NCBI GenBank assembly: GCA_031363945.1
Contig: JANLVJ010000065.1
Location: 1-64,000, forward strand
Length of the DNA: 64,000 bases
Reading direction: 5' to 3'
DNA from: JANLVJ01 sp031363945
Lineage (GTDB): Bacteria; Bacteroidota; Bacteroidia; Sphingobacteriales; Sphingobacteriaceae
The notes under the pieces are model-generated. The model worked only from the letters and a program-made list of their open reading frames with translations, was not told the DNA's origin and did no database searches. Numbering within the stretch: position 1 is the stretch's first letter; each line of letters begins with the position of its first letter. The translations under genes and the position numbers were made by a program. This document shows positions 35,368 through 44,664 of the stretch, piece after piece.

Positions 35368-36177
35368 CTAAGAAGGGGGTAATGTCGATGGTTCTTCATT
35401 TAAACGCTGTATATCCTGACTGATCAGGTGATACAATTCTTGCCATTCTGGATGAATTGATAAAAGCTTTAGCTGGGAATCAAGCACATGCTGGTCATAT
35501 CTGATAGCGGGGCCAGTTTGTGCTCTTTCTGGATCAGTACCGAGGGCTTTATTTGTGGTTTGCCTGATAAGTTCATCAAGAATTGAAAAAGGCATACCAT
35601 TTTCACTGAGCAGCCTAGACGCAATTGAATACATATGATTTGAAAAATTCGAAGCAATCACTCCTGCAAGATGTAATTGCTGCCTTAAAGCTGAATCGGC
35701 CAGATAAACCTTTTCTGAAAAAGTGGCGGACAGTGCACGTAGAATATTCAAATCCTGGTCTAGTGCACTCTCTATAAAGAAAGAAATTTTACCCAGGTCC
35801 ATTGCCCCAGATTTAGTGAACGTCTGTAAAGGATAAATAATGGCCCTGCGGTTTGAAGAATTTTCAAGCAGATTTATAGATGAATTTCCTGAAGTATTAA
35901 TCAGCAATTTACCCCGCAGACGTAAGCTTGAAGCCAGGGGTAAAACAGCATCATCTTTGAGCATAAATAAGAAAACATCTGAACTTAGGTCAATATGCCC
36001 TGGTAGATTCACAGCCAAGGCACCAATTTTCGATGCCAGGAGCCCGGCATGATTAAGATTAGGGCTATAAACCTGATTAATCTTGCAGCCTGCCCTATAC
36101 AGAGCAGGCCCAAGATGTGTAGCAACGTTACCAGATCCCAGTAAGGTAATTAGGAGTGGCTGCATAGTATTAGCCAT
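35368..36177 (-). CDS. Rossmann-fold/DUF2520 oxidoreductase-like protein
   Basis: A 269-residue protein with an N-terminal NAD(P)-binding fold (ITLLGSGNVATHLGPAL) and a C-terminal helical DUF2520-type domain (LRQQLHLAGVIASNFSNHMY). The arrangement resembles F420-dependent NADP oxidoreductase and ketopantoate reductase-like enzymes. The substrate is unknown. It is 12 bp downstream of ccmF, on the same strand, but nothing ties it functionally to cytochrome maturation. An alternative start lies four codons downstream at 36165. Confidence 0.8.
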   Translation of the reverse strand: MANTMQPLLITLLGSGNVATHLGPALYRAGCKINQVYSPNLNHAGLLASKIGALAVNLPGHIDLSSDVFLFMLKDDAVLPLASSLRLRGKLLINTSGNSSINLLENSSNRRAIIYPLQTFTKSGAMDLGKISFFIESALDQDLNILRALSATFSEKVYLADSALRQQLHLAGVIASNFSNHMYSIASRLLSENGMPFSILDELIRQTTNKALGTDPERAQTGPAIRYDQHVLDSQLKLLSIHPEWQELYHLISQDIQRLNEEPSTLPPS

Positions 36178-36189
36178 TTTATATTTATA

Positions 36190-38637
36190 TCAGACTGCAG
36201 GTTTTATTTCTGGTTTAAGTTCTTTATTTCTTCTGAAAATTGAAAACATAAATCCGGTAACCATTAAAATGATACCTCCCCACAGGAAATTTATATATGG
36301 AAAGATCATGGCTTTCATGATGATCCAGTCACGATTGCGGTCTTTTTTCTGCATTACGTCAAGCACAAATTTGCCTTGGGCAGGTAAAATATTACTGAAA
36401 TGAAAACGTAATCCGAGCTGGTCTACTCCAGCTGCAATATCATACATATTATTATCCTTTACCAGAAAGATTGGTTCTGCCTTATACTGACGTCCTCTTG
36501 AGATAACTACCAGATTCAAACCTACGGCAAGTTCTTTTTTTGACGCATCAAGCCGTATATTTTTAATAGTAGCATTACGGTTAAGATCTTTGACAAGTAT
36601 CACCCCTCCTTTGAATGGAATTGTATCACCGAGCGATACATTCATAATCTTATTGGTATAACTAGAATCATTGCTCCGCTTTTCCATATCGGTATTAGTA
36701 GGTACTGAACTAACATGGGTATAAACATCATACAAATTATAATGCCTGGTTGCAGGCGAAGCAATCAAACCGCCCATTTTTTCATTTACCTGCCCATTGG
36801 GGTAGAGATCAAAGTTTTCAGTGATATTACCAGTTGTAGCATCTGTTTTAAGGTAATTCACCCTGTAATACGTATTAGGACCACTGACTGAATCTGAAAG
36901 GTAAGTAACACTGTATTCACCCATTTGATAAGGAGCACCTTTAAGCAACATGATATTTTCCTGACTGCCACGGGCATCAAAATCAGGAAAATCTGTGCCT
37001 GACGTATTTACTGAAATAACACGGCGGCCTGAAGCTGCAACGAGTGCTCCAATAAGCAATAAAGCAAACCCTATATGAGCGATAGCTGAACCAACAAGTT
37101 TCATTTTCCCCTGAAATGCATCATTCAGAATATTAGCGTTTGATACAATACTGAATACACAGGCATATATAAACAGTATGTAGACGATATTCTTATACGT
37201 AACCGTCAGATAAACAAGTATAGCTGTAAACAGGATACTGATAATACCTGAAATCAGGAGTCTTATAATGAACTTGGCAGGATCTGTTTTTTTATACTTG
37301 AGAAACTGGGCAAAACCTGAGAACATGGTTATCAAAATAGCAAATGGTAATTGCCATTTATTATAATGACCAACAAGATCAACCGGTGGGGCAAGATTGG
37401 TGTGAAAAAATGCATTTACTACCGGTATAGAGGTTGTAGCAATGATTTGAACACAGGATAGTGAAAGTACCATTGCACCAATGAACATCCAGAATTCCCG
37501 GCTATATGTACTTTCTTCTTTCTTTGAAAAAGGTAGTTCTTGCCAGCGAAGCGCAACAATACCGACTGAAATACCAATAAATATAACTACGTGTGAAAGA
37601 AGCTGCTGTGACATTCCCAGGTCGGTGAAAGCATGAACCGATGCATTTTGCAGAACTCCGCTACGGGTTAAATAAGAAGCATATAAAACAAGTACATAAC
37701 TGACAAGTACCAGTATTAGTGAGGTAACATATGAATTACCAGTACTGCGGTATGATATCATCACGTGTACAGCTGCAATCAGCGTGATCCAGGGAATGAG
37801 TGAAGCATTCTCAACTGGATCCCATTGCCAGAAGCCACCAAAGCTCAAAGCCTCATATGCCCAGGCAGATCCCATCATTATGGCTGTGCCTAGTATCATG
37901 ACTGCAACCAGAGACCAGACCTGGGCTGGTTTTATCCATTCTTTATATTGACGGGTCCACAAGCCAGCTATTGCGTATGCAAAAGGTACTACCATACTAG
38001 CAAATCCAAAGAAAAGCATGGGTGGATGTATCACCATCCAGTAATTCTGGAGTAAGGGATTAAGACCCCTTCCATCTGTCAAAAACTTTGTGAGATATAA
38101 GGCATCCTGAAAAATAGGAGCTTCAGACATCACATTTCTCGTGAGAATAAATGGGGAGCTCCCAATCTGGAAACCCAGAATATCTACACCGAGTAGCATT
38201 GAACAGATAAATACCTGTGACAGACAAATAACTGCCATCACTGGAGATTCCCATTTTCCTGATTTGAAAATCAGGATACTACCTATCACAATATGCCAGA
38301 ATGACCAGAGAAGAAAACTTCCCTCCTGACCTTCCCAAAAACTTGAAACAATAAAATAGGAAGGAAGCTCACGGGAAGAGTGCTCCCAGGCATAGTGATA
38401 TTCAAAATAATGACTTGAAATTATTGTGAATAATGACAGTATGATTCCTAGAACAGCCAGAACATGCACAAGGTATGACGCTCGGGCCAGTCTTTTCCAG
38501 ATTGTTGCTGTAAGGGGTTCTTGAACTGAAAAAAAATAAGAAATTGCAGAGAATAAACTTGTACCAAAAGCAAGTACAATACAGAGTTGACCAACCTTAC
38601 CAACCAGCAGGTGTTCACCAATAAAATTTACATTCAT
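36190..38637 (-). CDS. ccmF: Cytochrome c heme lyase CcmF
   Basis: An 815-residue multi-spanning membrane protein that attaches heme to apocytochrome c. About fourteen to fifteen helices are visible. The periplasmic tryptophan-rich heme-handling motif is in the block LSFGGFWQWDPVENASLIPW (around residues 263-282), followed by conserved histidine-containing loops. A large periplasmic domain (about 540-780) precedes a last helix. It is 11 bp after ccmE. Some annotations call Bacteroidota proteins of this size CcsA; the order after ccmE favours CcmF. Confidence 0.92.
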   Translation of the reverse strand: MNVNFIGEHLLVGKVGQLCIVLAFGTSLFSAISYFFSVQEPLTATIWKRLARASYLVHVLAVLGIILSLFTIISSHYFEYHYAWEHSSRELPSYFIVSSFWEGQEGSFLLWSFWHIVIGSILIFKSGKWESPVMAVICLSQVFICSMLLGVDILGFQIGSSPFILTRNVMSEAPIFQDALYLTKFLTDGRGLNPLLQNYWMVIHPPMLFFGFASMVVPFAYAIAGLWTRQYKEWIKPAQVWSLVAVMILGTAIMMGSAWAYEALSFGGFWQWDPVENASLIPWITLIAAVHVMISYRSTGNSYVTSLILVLVSYVLVLYASYLTRSGVLQNASVHAFTDLGMSQQLLSHVVIFIGISVGIVALRWQELPFSKKEESTYSREFWMFIGAMVLSLSCVQIIATTSIPVVNAFFHTNLAPPVDLVGHYNKWQLPFAILITMFSGFAQFLKYKKTDPAKFIIRLLISGIISILFTAILVYLTVTYKNIVYILFIYACVFSIVSNANILNDAFQGKMKLVGSAIAHIGFALLLIGALVAASGRRVISVNTSGTDFPDFDARGSQENIMLLKGAPYQMGEYSVTYLSDSVSGPNTYYRVNYLKTDATTGNITENFDLYPNGQVNEKMGGLIASPATRHYNLYDVYTHVSSVPTNTDMEKRSNDSSYTNKIMNVSLGDTIPFKGGVILVKDLNRNATIKNIRLDASKKELAVGLNLVVISRGRQYKAEPIFLVKDNNMYDIAAGVDQLGLRFHFSNILPAQGKFVLDVMQKKDRNRDWIIMKAMIFPYINFLWGGIILMVTGFMFSIFRRNKELKPEIKPAV

Positions 38638-38648
38638 TAATCGTTTTT

Positions 38649-39053
38649 TTAGCTTTTCCTTGCACTGACTTCAGTGATTTCCAGTTTGTTATTTGTGTAT
38701 TTTGAAGGACATTTCATCTGAATTTTATCAGCATGAAACTCACCTTTCTGCATTTTACCAGTTAGAACGATCTCTTCAGAACGTTCAAAATCCTGAGGTT
38801 TGGTATTATTAAATAAGACCTTACACTCCCGGCCCTCTTTATCTTTACCATAAAAAGTAAAAAGATTTGCATTTTTGAAGGGATCGTATTGCATGGCTTT
38901 CTCCCTGTCAAGCTGAACTGACACATAAGTAAGTTCAGATTTCATGGTCGCCTGTCTAAACGTATCGTATGTGCTTGAATCAAAATAAGTGCTAATCACA
39001 ACCGCTATTGCAATTGCGATACCCATAATTCCAATAATATGACTAGTTTTCAT
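38649..39053 (-). CDS. ccmE: Heme chaperone CcmE, CxxxY variant
   Basis: A 134-residue periplasmic heme carrier with one N-terminal anchor (SHIIGIMGIAIAIAVVIS) and an OB-fold beta domain. In classical CcmE the heme-binding His lies in HDENY; here the aligned block is KCPSKY, so Cys115 replaces the His and Tyr119 is kept. This CxxxY form is known from some archaea and deltaproteobacteria and implies different heme chemistry. The frame is open upstream to 39098, but ATG 39053 starts directly before the anchor and is preferred. Confidence 0.9.
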   Translation of the reverse strand: MKTSHIIGIMGIAIAIAVVISTYFDSSTYDTFRQATMKSELTYVSVQLDREKAMQYDPFKNANLFTFYGKDKEGRECKVLFNNTKPQDFERSEEIVLTGKMQKGEFHADKIQMKCPSKYTNNKLEITEVSARKS

Positions 39054-39199
39054 GCTGAAAATTGTTATTTTAGAGGTTATCCCTAACGGCGCTTCCACCT
39101 GGTAATTCCAATTCGCCGTTTACAAATATTAATCTACAAAATTACAATTTATTCAGTTAGGTTGCTTTAAATGGCTCAATGCAATGCATGTTATTTTTA

Positions 39200-39216
39200 T
39201 TTAGAATAATTCTAAA
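39200..39216. promoter_or_regulatory. Perfect palindrome, Fur/PerR-like 7-1-7 operator candidate
   Basis: TTTAGAATAATTCTAAA is a perfect inverted repeat around a single central base, 2 bp before the mscS ATG. Its core TTAGAAT-A-ATTCTAA has the 7-1-7 geometry of Fur-family boxes (PerR: TTATAAT-N-ATTATAA). It sits where it would block translation or transcription start of mscS; the divergent ccmE is about 150 bp away. The regulator is inferred by resemblance only. Confidence 0.4.
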
Positions 39217-39218
39217 CA

Positions 39219-40346
39219 ATGGAAATACCCACACAAATCTCTTCCCTGTCAGAACATTTACCTGACTTTGTCTGGAACCTTTTATTGCTTGCCTCATCGA
39301 TTGTCTCTGGCATTTCAGTTCAACATATACTTAGAATAATATCAAGGGGTTTATTTAGAAATAATGGCCCTACATCAACCAGGCAGTTACTCGTAAACCG
39401 ACTCAGATTACCCCTGAATTACTTTCTTCCCTTTGTTTTTATGGAGTCAGTATTACCCTTCATGCGGCTCAGCGTTGTGTATAATCATTACCTGGATAAA
39501 ACTATACAGCTTTTACTGATCATATCTTTCGGGTTTATCCTGATCCGGGTTGTAAAGCTATTTGAAGATTATATTACCATTCATTATGACATCACTAAAA
39601 CTGATAATCTGAAAGAACGTAAAGTACGTACACAGATACATTTTATCAGAAAATTGCTTATTCTTATTATCGTCTTATTAACTATTGGTGCAGTCTTACT
39701 TAGTTTCGAGAGTCTACGCAAATTAGGTGCTGGCCTTCTGACAGGAGTTGGTGTCGGAGGAATTATTATAGGCTTTGCCGCCCAAAAATCGTTGGGTAAC
39801 TTACTGGCAGGTTTTCAAATTGCCCTGACCCAATCAATCAGGATAGATGATGTACTCGTTGTTGAAGGTGAATGGGGACGGGTTGAAGATATTACCCTGA
39901 CCTATGTGGTACTAAAAATCTGGGATGAACGCAGGCTGATTTTACCAATCACCTATTTTATAGAAAAGCCTTTTCAGAACTGGACGCGCATAGGTTCGGC
40001 CATTACAGGCACTGTTTTTATACATATGGATTATAGCCTGCCCCTTGAGCCGTTGAGAAAAGAATTTATCAGACTGCTTGAAAACAATCCTTTATGGGAT
40101 GGGCGGATTAAAGCGATGCAGGTTACGGACGCCAAAGTACATACAATGGAAATCCGTGCACTAATGAGTGCACGGAATTCTTCTGATGCTTTTGATCTGC
40201 GTTGTAATATCAGAGAGAAGCTGATAGCTTTCATTCAGGAAACATATCCAGAAAGCTTACCCCAGCACAGATTAAGGGAAAACACCCAAATTGGTATACG
40301 TGGTAGCGATCTTATCAATAGCACAAACGAAGGCAGCGGTTCGTAA
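39219..40346 (+). CDS. MscS-family mechanosensitive channel
   Basis: A 375-residue protein with four to five membrane helices (first near 15-35) and the pore-lining TM3 block (LGAGLLTGVGVGGIIIGFAA). It continues with QKSLGNLLAGFQIALTQSIR and the beta domain (DDVLVVEGEWGRVEDITLTY, VVLKIWDERRLILPI), the hallmark of the MscS superfamily. It should open under hypo-osmotic stress. Its last 25 codons overlap the end of the convergent glutamate dehydrogenase gene by 75 bp. The start lies beside a metalloregulator-like palindrome. Confidence 0.9.
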   Translation: MEIPTQISSLSEHLPDFVWNLLLLASSIVSGISVQHILRIISRGLFRNNGPTSTRQLLVNRLRLPLNYFLPFVFMESVLPFMRLSVVYNHYLDKTIQLLLIISFGFILIRVVKLFEDYITIHYDITKTDNLKERKVRTQIHFIRKLLILIIVLLTIGAVLLSFESLRKLGAGLLTGVGVGGIIIGFAAQKSLGNLLAGFQIALTQSIRIDDVLVVEGEWGRVEDITLTYVVLKIWDERRLILPITYFIEKPFQNWTRIGSAITGTVFIHMDYSLPLEPLRKEFIRLLENNPLWDGRIKAMQVTDAKVHTMEIRALMSARNSSDAFDLRCNIREKLIAFIQETYPESLPQHRLRENTQIGIRGSDLINSTNEGSGS

Positions 40347-41708
40347 GCTGTCAATTTTAGGATTCTGAACCTTAACTTCTCTTATTTCAGAATAAGCTCT
40401 GATCATGGTTTCTTCAAGACCAGAATTTACCAGCTCAAGTTCAGATGCACCTTTAACAATGACGCGTTTTTGTTCCGGGCTTAATGGAACCCCGTTATGC
40501 GATTCAATGGCTTCAACAATATTGCGCATTGAGTTTTCTACATAGCGTTTGTCCATACGTCCAAATGCAACATGAGAAATATTTTTCAACCATTCAAAGT
40601 AAGAAACTGTTACTCCACCTGCATTGGCATACATATCAGGAACAATAATGCCACCTTTCTGAGCAAAATAAGCTGCTGCTTCGGGAGTAGTAGGGCCATT
40701 TGCTCCTTCAACGATAATTTTAGCCTTGATCTGAGCAATATTACCAGCATGGATCTGATTTTCAAGGGCTGCAGGTACAAGAATATCACATTCCTGTTCA
40801 AGACCTTCAGCACTGCTTGTAAAGCTTCTCGCTCTGGGAAAGTTTAACAATGATCCTGTATGCTTGCGAAACTGAAATACTTCTTCAATATCAAGACCAG
40901 ATGCATTGTAAATGGCACCTTCAAATTCACAGATACCTACAATGGTAGCTCCACCTTCGGCCAGGAACTTTGCAGAATGATAACCTACATTGCCCATGCC
41001 TTGAATAATAACGCGTTTATTTCCAAGCCCTGTTGTAAAGCCCATAGCCTTCATATCTTCAGCAATGGTCACACATTCACGGGCAGCAAAAAAAACACCC
41101 CGACCTGTAGCCTCTTTACGACCAGCAATACCGTGCTGGGCTAAAGGTTTACCAGTTACACAGGCATTTGAGTCTATTTGACCAGGGTTAAAAGTCTGGT
41201 AAGTATCAACAATCCACGACATTTCACGTTCACCGGTACCATAATCTGGTGCAGGAACATCAATGCCGGGGCCTATAAAGTTTTTCTTTATCAGCTCCGA
41301 AGTATAACGACGGGTTATATTCTCAAGTTCTTTGACTGAAAAATTTTTGGGGTTAATGCGTACACCTCCTTTTGCACCGCCAAAGGGTACATTAACGATA
41401 GCACACTTATACGTCATCAAAGCGGCAAGTGCTTTCACCTCATCCTGATTGACAAACTCACTATACCTTATACCACCCTTTGTAGGGAGCATATGCTGGG
41501 AATGCTCAACTCTCCAGGCAGAAATAAGTTCAAAACCATTTTCACGGCGAATCGGAAACTTGAAACTGTAAACACTGTTGCATTCTCTGATCATTTCAAG
41601 GATGTCAGCAGGATGGCTTGTGAAGCGTGCCGCATTATCAAAATAATTACATACATCTGAAAAAAACGATTCATCCGTTTTTATCAGTTCTTCCTGGATT
41701 GTATTCAT
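40272..41708 (-). CDS. Glu/Leu/Phe/Val-family dehydrogenase (probable glutamate dehydrogenase)
   Basis: A 478-residue enzyme of amino-acid/2-oxoacid interconversion. The N-terminal domain shows the substrate lysine in HMLPTKGGIRYSE, the catalytic Lys in VNVPFGGAKGGVRINP and DVPAPDYGTGEREMSWI. The NAD(P) domain has VIIQGMGNVGYHSAKFLAEG, then CDILVPAALENQI and EGANGPTTPEA. These fit glutamate dehydrogenase, but leucine/valine enzymes share the motifs. The C-terminus is about 25 residues beyond what I expect, and that tail lies in the 75-bp antisense overlap with mscS. Confidence 0.88.
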   Translation of the reverse strand: MNTIQEELIKTDESFFSDVCNYFDNAARFTSHPADILEMIRECNSVYSFKFPIRRENGFELISAWRVEHSQHMLPTKGGIRYSEFVNQDEVKALAALMTYKCAIVNVPFGGAKGGVRINPKNFSVKELENITRRYTSELIKKNFIGPGIDVPAPDYGTGEREMSWIVDTYQTFNPGQIDSNACVTGKPLAQHGIAGRKEATGRGVFFAARECVTIAEDMKAMGFTTGLGNKRVIIQGMGNVGYHSAKFLAEGGATIVGICEFEGAIYNASGLDIEEVFQFRKHTGSLLNFPRARSFTSSAEGLEQECDILVPAALENQIHAGNIAQIKAKIIVEGANGPTTPEAAAYFAQKGGIIVPDMYANAGGVTVSYFEWLKNISHVAFGRMDKRYVENSMRNIVEAIESHNGVPLSPEQKRVIVKGASELELVNSGLEETMIRAYSEIREVKVQNPKIDSLRTAAFVCAIDKIATTYTNLGVFP

Positions 41709-41807
41709 ACACTTATTGTAAATTTATGTTATTGATCGGTGAGCAAATTTCAATAAAATTACAAGACCACCAAATTTAAATTGGTTAACTGCCAATTATA
41801 TTTGATT

Positions 41808-42026
41808 CTAACGAATTTTCTTTGCCGTTGACTTTTCAATTTTACGAAGACGGTTATCCATAGAAAATAATAAAACTCCAAAACCTGCCCATATTACAGC
41901 TATAACTGCTATAACCACGTAAATTTTTCCTCCGGCACGAAGACCGGTTGAATCATTTACATTATCCTGAGCCATGACTTCGGCTGCTAGTAAAAGGGCC
42001 AGGCATGTACCTATAATACGTTTCAT
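41808..42026 (-). CDS. ccmD: CcmD-like small membrane protein
   Basis: A 72-residue protein with a cleavable-looking N-terminal segment (ending near VMAQ), one membrane helix (about 33-53, KIYVVIAVIAVIWAGFGVLL) and a basic C-terminal tail (MDNRLRKIEKSTAKKIR). Size, helix and position 21 bp after ccmC match CcmD, which in proteobacteria helps release heme-loaded CcmE from CcmABC. The N-terminal signal-like part is the form seen in Bacteroidota. Confidence 0.75.
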   Translation of the reverse strand: MKRIIGTCLALLLAAEVMAQDNVNDSTGLRAGGKIYVVIAVIAVIWAGFGVLLFSMDNRLRKIEKSTAKKIR

Positions 42027-42047
42027 TTATTCTATTTTAAATTATTC

Positions 42048-43115
42048 TTAAATTTCGTCTTCTATTTTATATTCAATTGTACGCATTCTCAATCTCAGTG
42101 TTACAAGCCAGACAGCAATCAAAATCCAGCCTATACATGCCGGATAAAATACAAACCGCATATGTGAATCAAGGTCATAGCTGCTAAAACCCGGATTACC
42201 CCCATTTCCCGGATGTAGCGAATCAGTAAGTCTTGGTAATACTATGATCAGTACAAACATCATCGGGAAGGCGAAGATATTGTAGACTGCACTTATTCTT
42301 GCCCGGCGCTGTTCTTCTTCAAGTGAATTACGGAGAATAATATAGGCAAGGTACAGCAGCATTGAGATTAAAGTACCATTCAGCTTGGCGTCATTTGGCC
42401 ACCAGTCACCCCAGGTAAATTTTGCCCAGATGGTTCCTGTTATGAGCCCCAGGATGCCAAAGAATACGCCTACATTGATACTTTCAGCAGCAATACGGTC
42501 ATCTTTGGGGCTTCCGTTTTTTAGATATCTGACACTATAAACAACAGATACGAAGAACAGGGTAATCATGGCAAACCACATACAAACATGGAAATACAAA
42601 TTTCTGATCGATTCATAAACGATGGTGCGGTATGGAAAATTGAACCATGCCGGGGTTACTTTATGCACTTCAAGTTTGGCTTGGGAAATTATTGCTGACG
42701 ATTTATGTCCGTTCAGGAAAACTGTATCGGGCAGAACTTCCAGAGACTGACGGTAAATAAGCATACCATCATAATCAGAACCAACCTCAAGATCGAGCAG
42801 ATTCACAGTTCCGCGACTTCTGATCAGTGCTGACGGAATGACAAAAGCAGCCTCAAGCTGGTTATTGGCTAACGACCTGATCTGAAAAGGTTTTATAGCT
42901 ATACTTTTTCCAAGTAAACCTGCTTGGAGACCAGCAGGATGCTTCAGAAAATGTGCATTAACCGTATGAATTTGTATTCTGACCGTATCTCCGGCACGAG
43001 TTGAAGCAGGCGTAATAGAAGCAATTCCAGGTCCCAGAGGAATTGCCAGACCAGCAATGACAGTGTACATTACCAGGATAAATCCTGTCCATTTCCACCA
43101 GTTTTTATAAATCAT
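42048..43115 (-). CDS. ccmC: Heme exporter/handling protein CcmC (CcsA-like)
   Basis: A 355-residue membrane protein with six helices. Between helix 1 (10-32) and helix 2 (about 178-198) lies a periplasmic insertion of about 140 residues absent from classical CcmC (about 245 residues). The tryptophan-rich heme motif is WGDWWPNDAKLNGTL near residue 232, framed by IGLITGTIWAKFTW-type sequence. The protein presents heme to CcmE. It lies between ccmB (22-bp gap) and ccmD. Confidence 0.9.
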   Translation of the reverse strand: MIYKNWWKWTGFILVMYTVIAGLAIPLGPGIASITPASTRAGDTVRIQIHTVNAHFLKHPAGLQAGLLGKSIAIKPFQIRSLANNQLEAAFVIPSALIRSRGTVNLLDLEVGSDYDGMLIYRQSLEVLPDTVFLNGHKSSAIISQAKLEVHKVTPAWFNFPYRTIVYESIRNLYFHVCMWFAMITLFFVSVVYSVRYLKNGSPKDDRIAAESINVGVFFGILGLITGTIWAKFTWGDWWPNDAKLNGTLISMLLYLAYIILRNSLEEEQRRARISAVYNIFAFPMMFVLIIVLPRLTDSLHPGNGGNPGFSSYDLDSHMRFVFYPACIGWILIAVWLVTLRLRMRTIEYKIEDEI

Positions 43116-43137
43116 AATTGAAATTAAGTGTGAAATA

Positions 43138-43803
43138 TCAATCGCGCCAAATGTAAGGAAATACGAGTAAAGATGTGCCTACGATGATGATGTATAGCAT
43201 CGCAAGCGCAATAAGATCCCGAGAACCAGACATAAAAACAGCTCCCATCAAGGTAGAAGCTGAAAACCTTATTAAAATAAAAATTACCGGTAACACCAGG
43301 GGCAAACCCAGTATCGAGAGCAGTGTCATATTATTGCCAGCTCTTGATGCAATCGAAGACAGTAAGGTAAAAATTGCACTCAGGTTTAATGCTCCCATAA
43401 CCAGGCAAAGGAGGTATTTATCAGGATAGATAACCGGAAAGCCCAATAATAAAGAATACAAAAAAATAGAGCATAGCGTTAAAACTACCATGATAACGGA
43501 ACTAAAAATTAGTTTCGAAATAAACATCGCCTGTGGACTTGCCATCGTAAACAGATATAACTGCCGCGCTTGATTTTCCTGCATGAAACTCTTTGCTGCA
43601 GCATTTATGCTTGAAAAAACCATTATTACCCAGAAAAGCGCATTCCATACCGGAGGTTCTGTTGTATGAAGAGCCCAGTAGCAGACAAACACAGTCGATA
43701 GCGCATAAATTAAAATTGCCTGAATCGAGTTTTTTGTTCTCCATTCCAATACCGCTTCCTTTTTGAGTAAAGTCCAGGTTTCTCTAAAAAGGTTAATCTG
43801 CAT
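43138..43803 (-). CDS. ccmB: Heme exporter membrane protein CcmB
   Basis: A 221-residue protein with six membrane helices, first near 27-43. It carries the N-terminal block FRETWTLLKKEAVLEWRTKN and the LSSIASRAGNNMTLLSILGLPLVLPVIF region typical of CcmB. CcmB forms an ABC complex with the ATPase CcmA and with CcmC; ccmA is not in this window. It is the first gene of the ccmB-ccmC-ccmD block and lies 28 bp after the exonuclease gene. Confidence 0.93.
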   Translation of the reverse strand: MQINLFRETWTLLKKEAVLEWRTKNSIQAILIYALSTVFVCYWALHTTEPPVWNALFWVIMVFSSINAAAKSFMQENQARQLYLFTMASPQAMFISKLIFSSVIMVVLTLCSIFLYSLLLGFPVIYPDKYLLCLVMGALNLSAIFTLLSSIASRAGNNMTLLSILGLPLVLPVIFILIRFSASTLMGAVFMSGSRDLIALAMLYIIIVGTSLLVFPYIWRD

Positions 43804-43831
43804 TTACTTTAGGCTGTTTATTGTAGGAAAT

Positions 43832-44647
43832 TTAAGATTTAACACCAAAACCGCGAAGTCTGATTTCGGTTAATTTACGTTTTGTATTTAACGGGAAATC
43901 ACCCTTCATCATCCAATCATAATAGCTGGGCTCTAGTTTAAAAATATCAGTAACCAACTTGCCTTTATGCTTACCAAAGTTGAAAACTTCTTTGCCCTGC
44001 TCATTAAATACCATTCGCCCTGCAAAATCTACGCAATCTCGCAAGTATGTGAAGTTATGTAGCAGGTCAACATCGTTTACTACAGGAATTGATTTTTTAC
44101 CACTTTTATCTATATATTCAGAAGTTTGATACCGTTCGAGCTGTGCTAATAATACCTCATAAGTTGCCCGAATATCAGCTTCGGCTGAATGAGCATTAAT
44201 GATATCCTTATCACAGTAAAACTTATAGGCGGCCTTTAGGGTTCGTTGCTCCATTTGATGAAAGATATTCTGAACATCAACCATTTTACGGCCATTCATG
44301 TCAAGTTCAAGCTCTACACGTAAAAATTCTTCAGCCAGCATTGGCAGATCAAATTTATTTGAATTATACCCTGCCAGGTCAGCGCTTTTCAGAAAAACCA
44401 GCAGATCTTTTGCTATGTGCCCAAAAAATGGGGCGTCTTTGACATCCTCGTCATAAATACCATGAATCAACGAAGTAACCAAGGGTATTGTTCTTCCTGG
44501 GTTTACTCTTCCTGTTTTAGACTCTTCAGTACCGTCAATATTGATTTTCAGAAATGAGTATTCAACGATGCGGTCTCTGGCAATATCAACTCCAGTTGTC
44601 TCAAGGTCAAAGAAAACAAGAGGTTTTTTTAGGAAAAGCTTGATCAT
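43832..44647 (-). CDS. DnaQ-like 3'-5' exonuclease with C-terminal DUF3820-like domain
   Basis: A 271-residue protein. The DEDDh exonuclease fold shows Exo I VFFDLETTGVD (residues 11-21), Exo II in the DLAGYNSNKFDLPML region, and Exo III AHSAEADIRATYEVL (about residue 153). The C-terminal segment (from about 220, FNFGKHKGKLVTDIFKLE) resembles the FGKHKGK domain of exodeoxyribonuclease X-type proteins. It may work in DNA repair or RNA trimming. ATG 44647 is chosen; the longer frame to 44746 overlaps a small membrane-protein frame and lacks similarity. Confidence 0.88.
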   Translation of the reverse strand: MIKLFLKKPLVFFDLETTGVDIARDRIVEYSFLKINIDGTEESKTGRVNPGRTIPLVTSLIHGIYDEDVKDAPFFGHIAKDLLVFLKSADLAGYNSNKFDLPMLAEEFLRVELELDMNGRKMVDVQNIFHQMEQRTLKAAYKFYCDKDIINAHSAEADIRATYEVLLAQLERYQTSEYIDKSGKKSIPVVNDVDLLHNFTYLRDCVDFAGRMVFNEQGKEVFNFGKHKGKLVTDIFKLEPSYYDWMMKGDFPLNTKRKLTEIRLRGFGVKS

Positions 44648-44664
44648 AAAATATAAGGTGTTAC

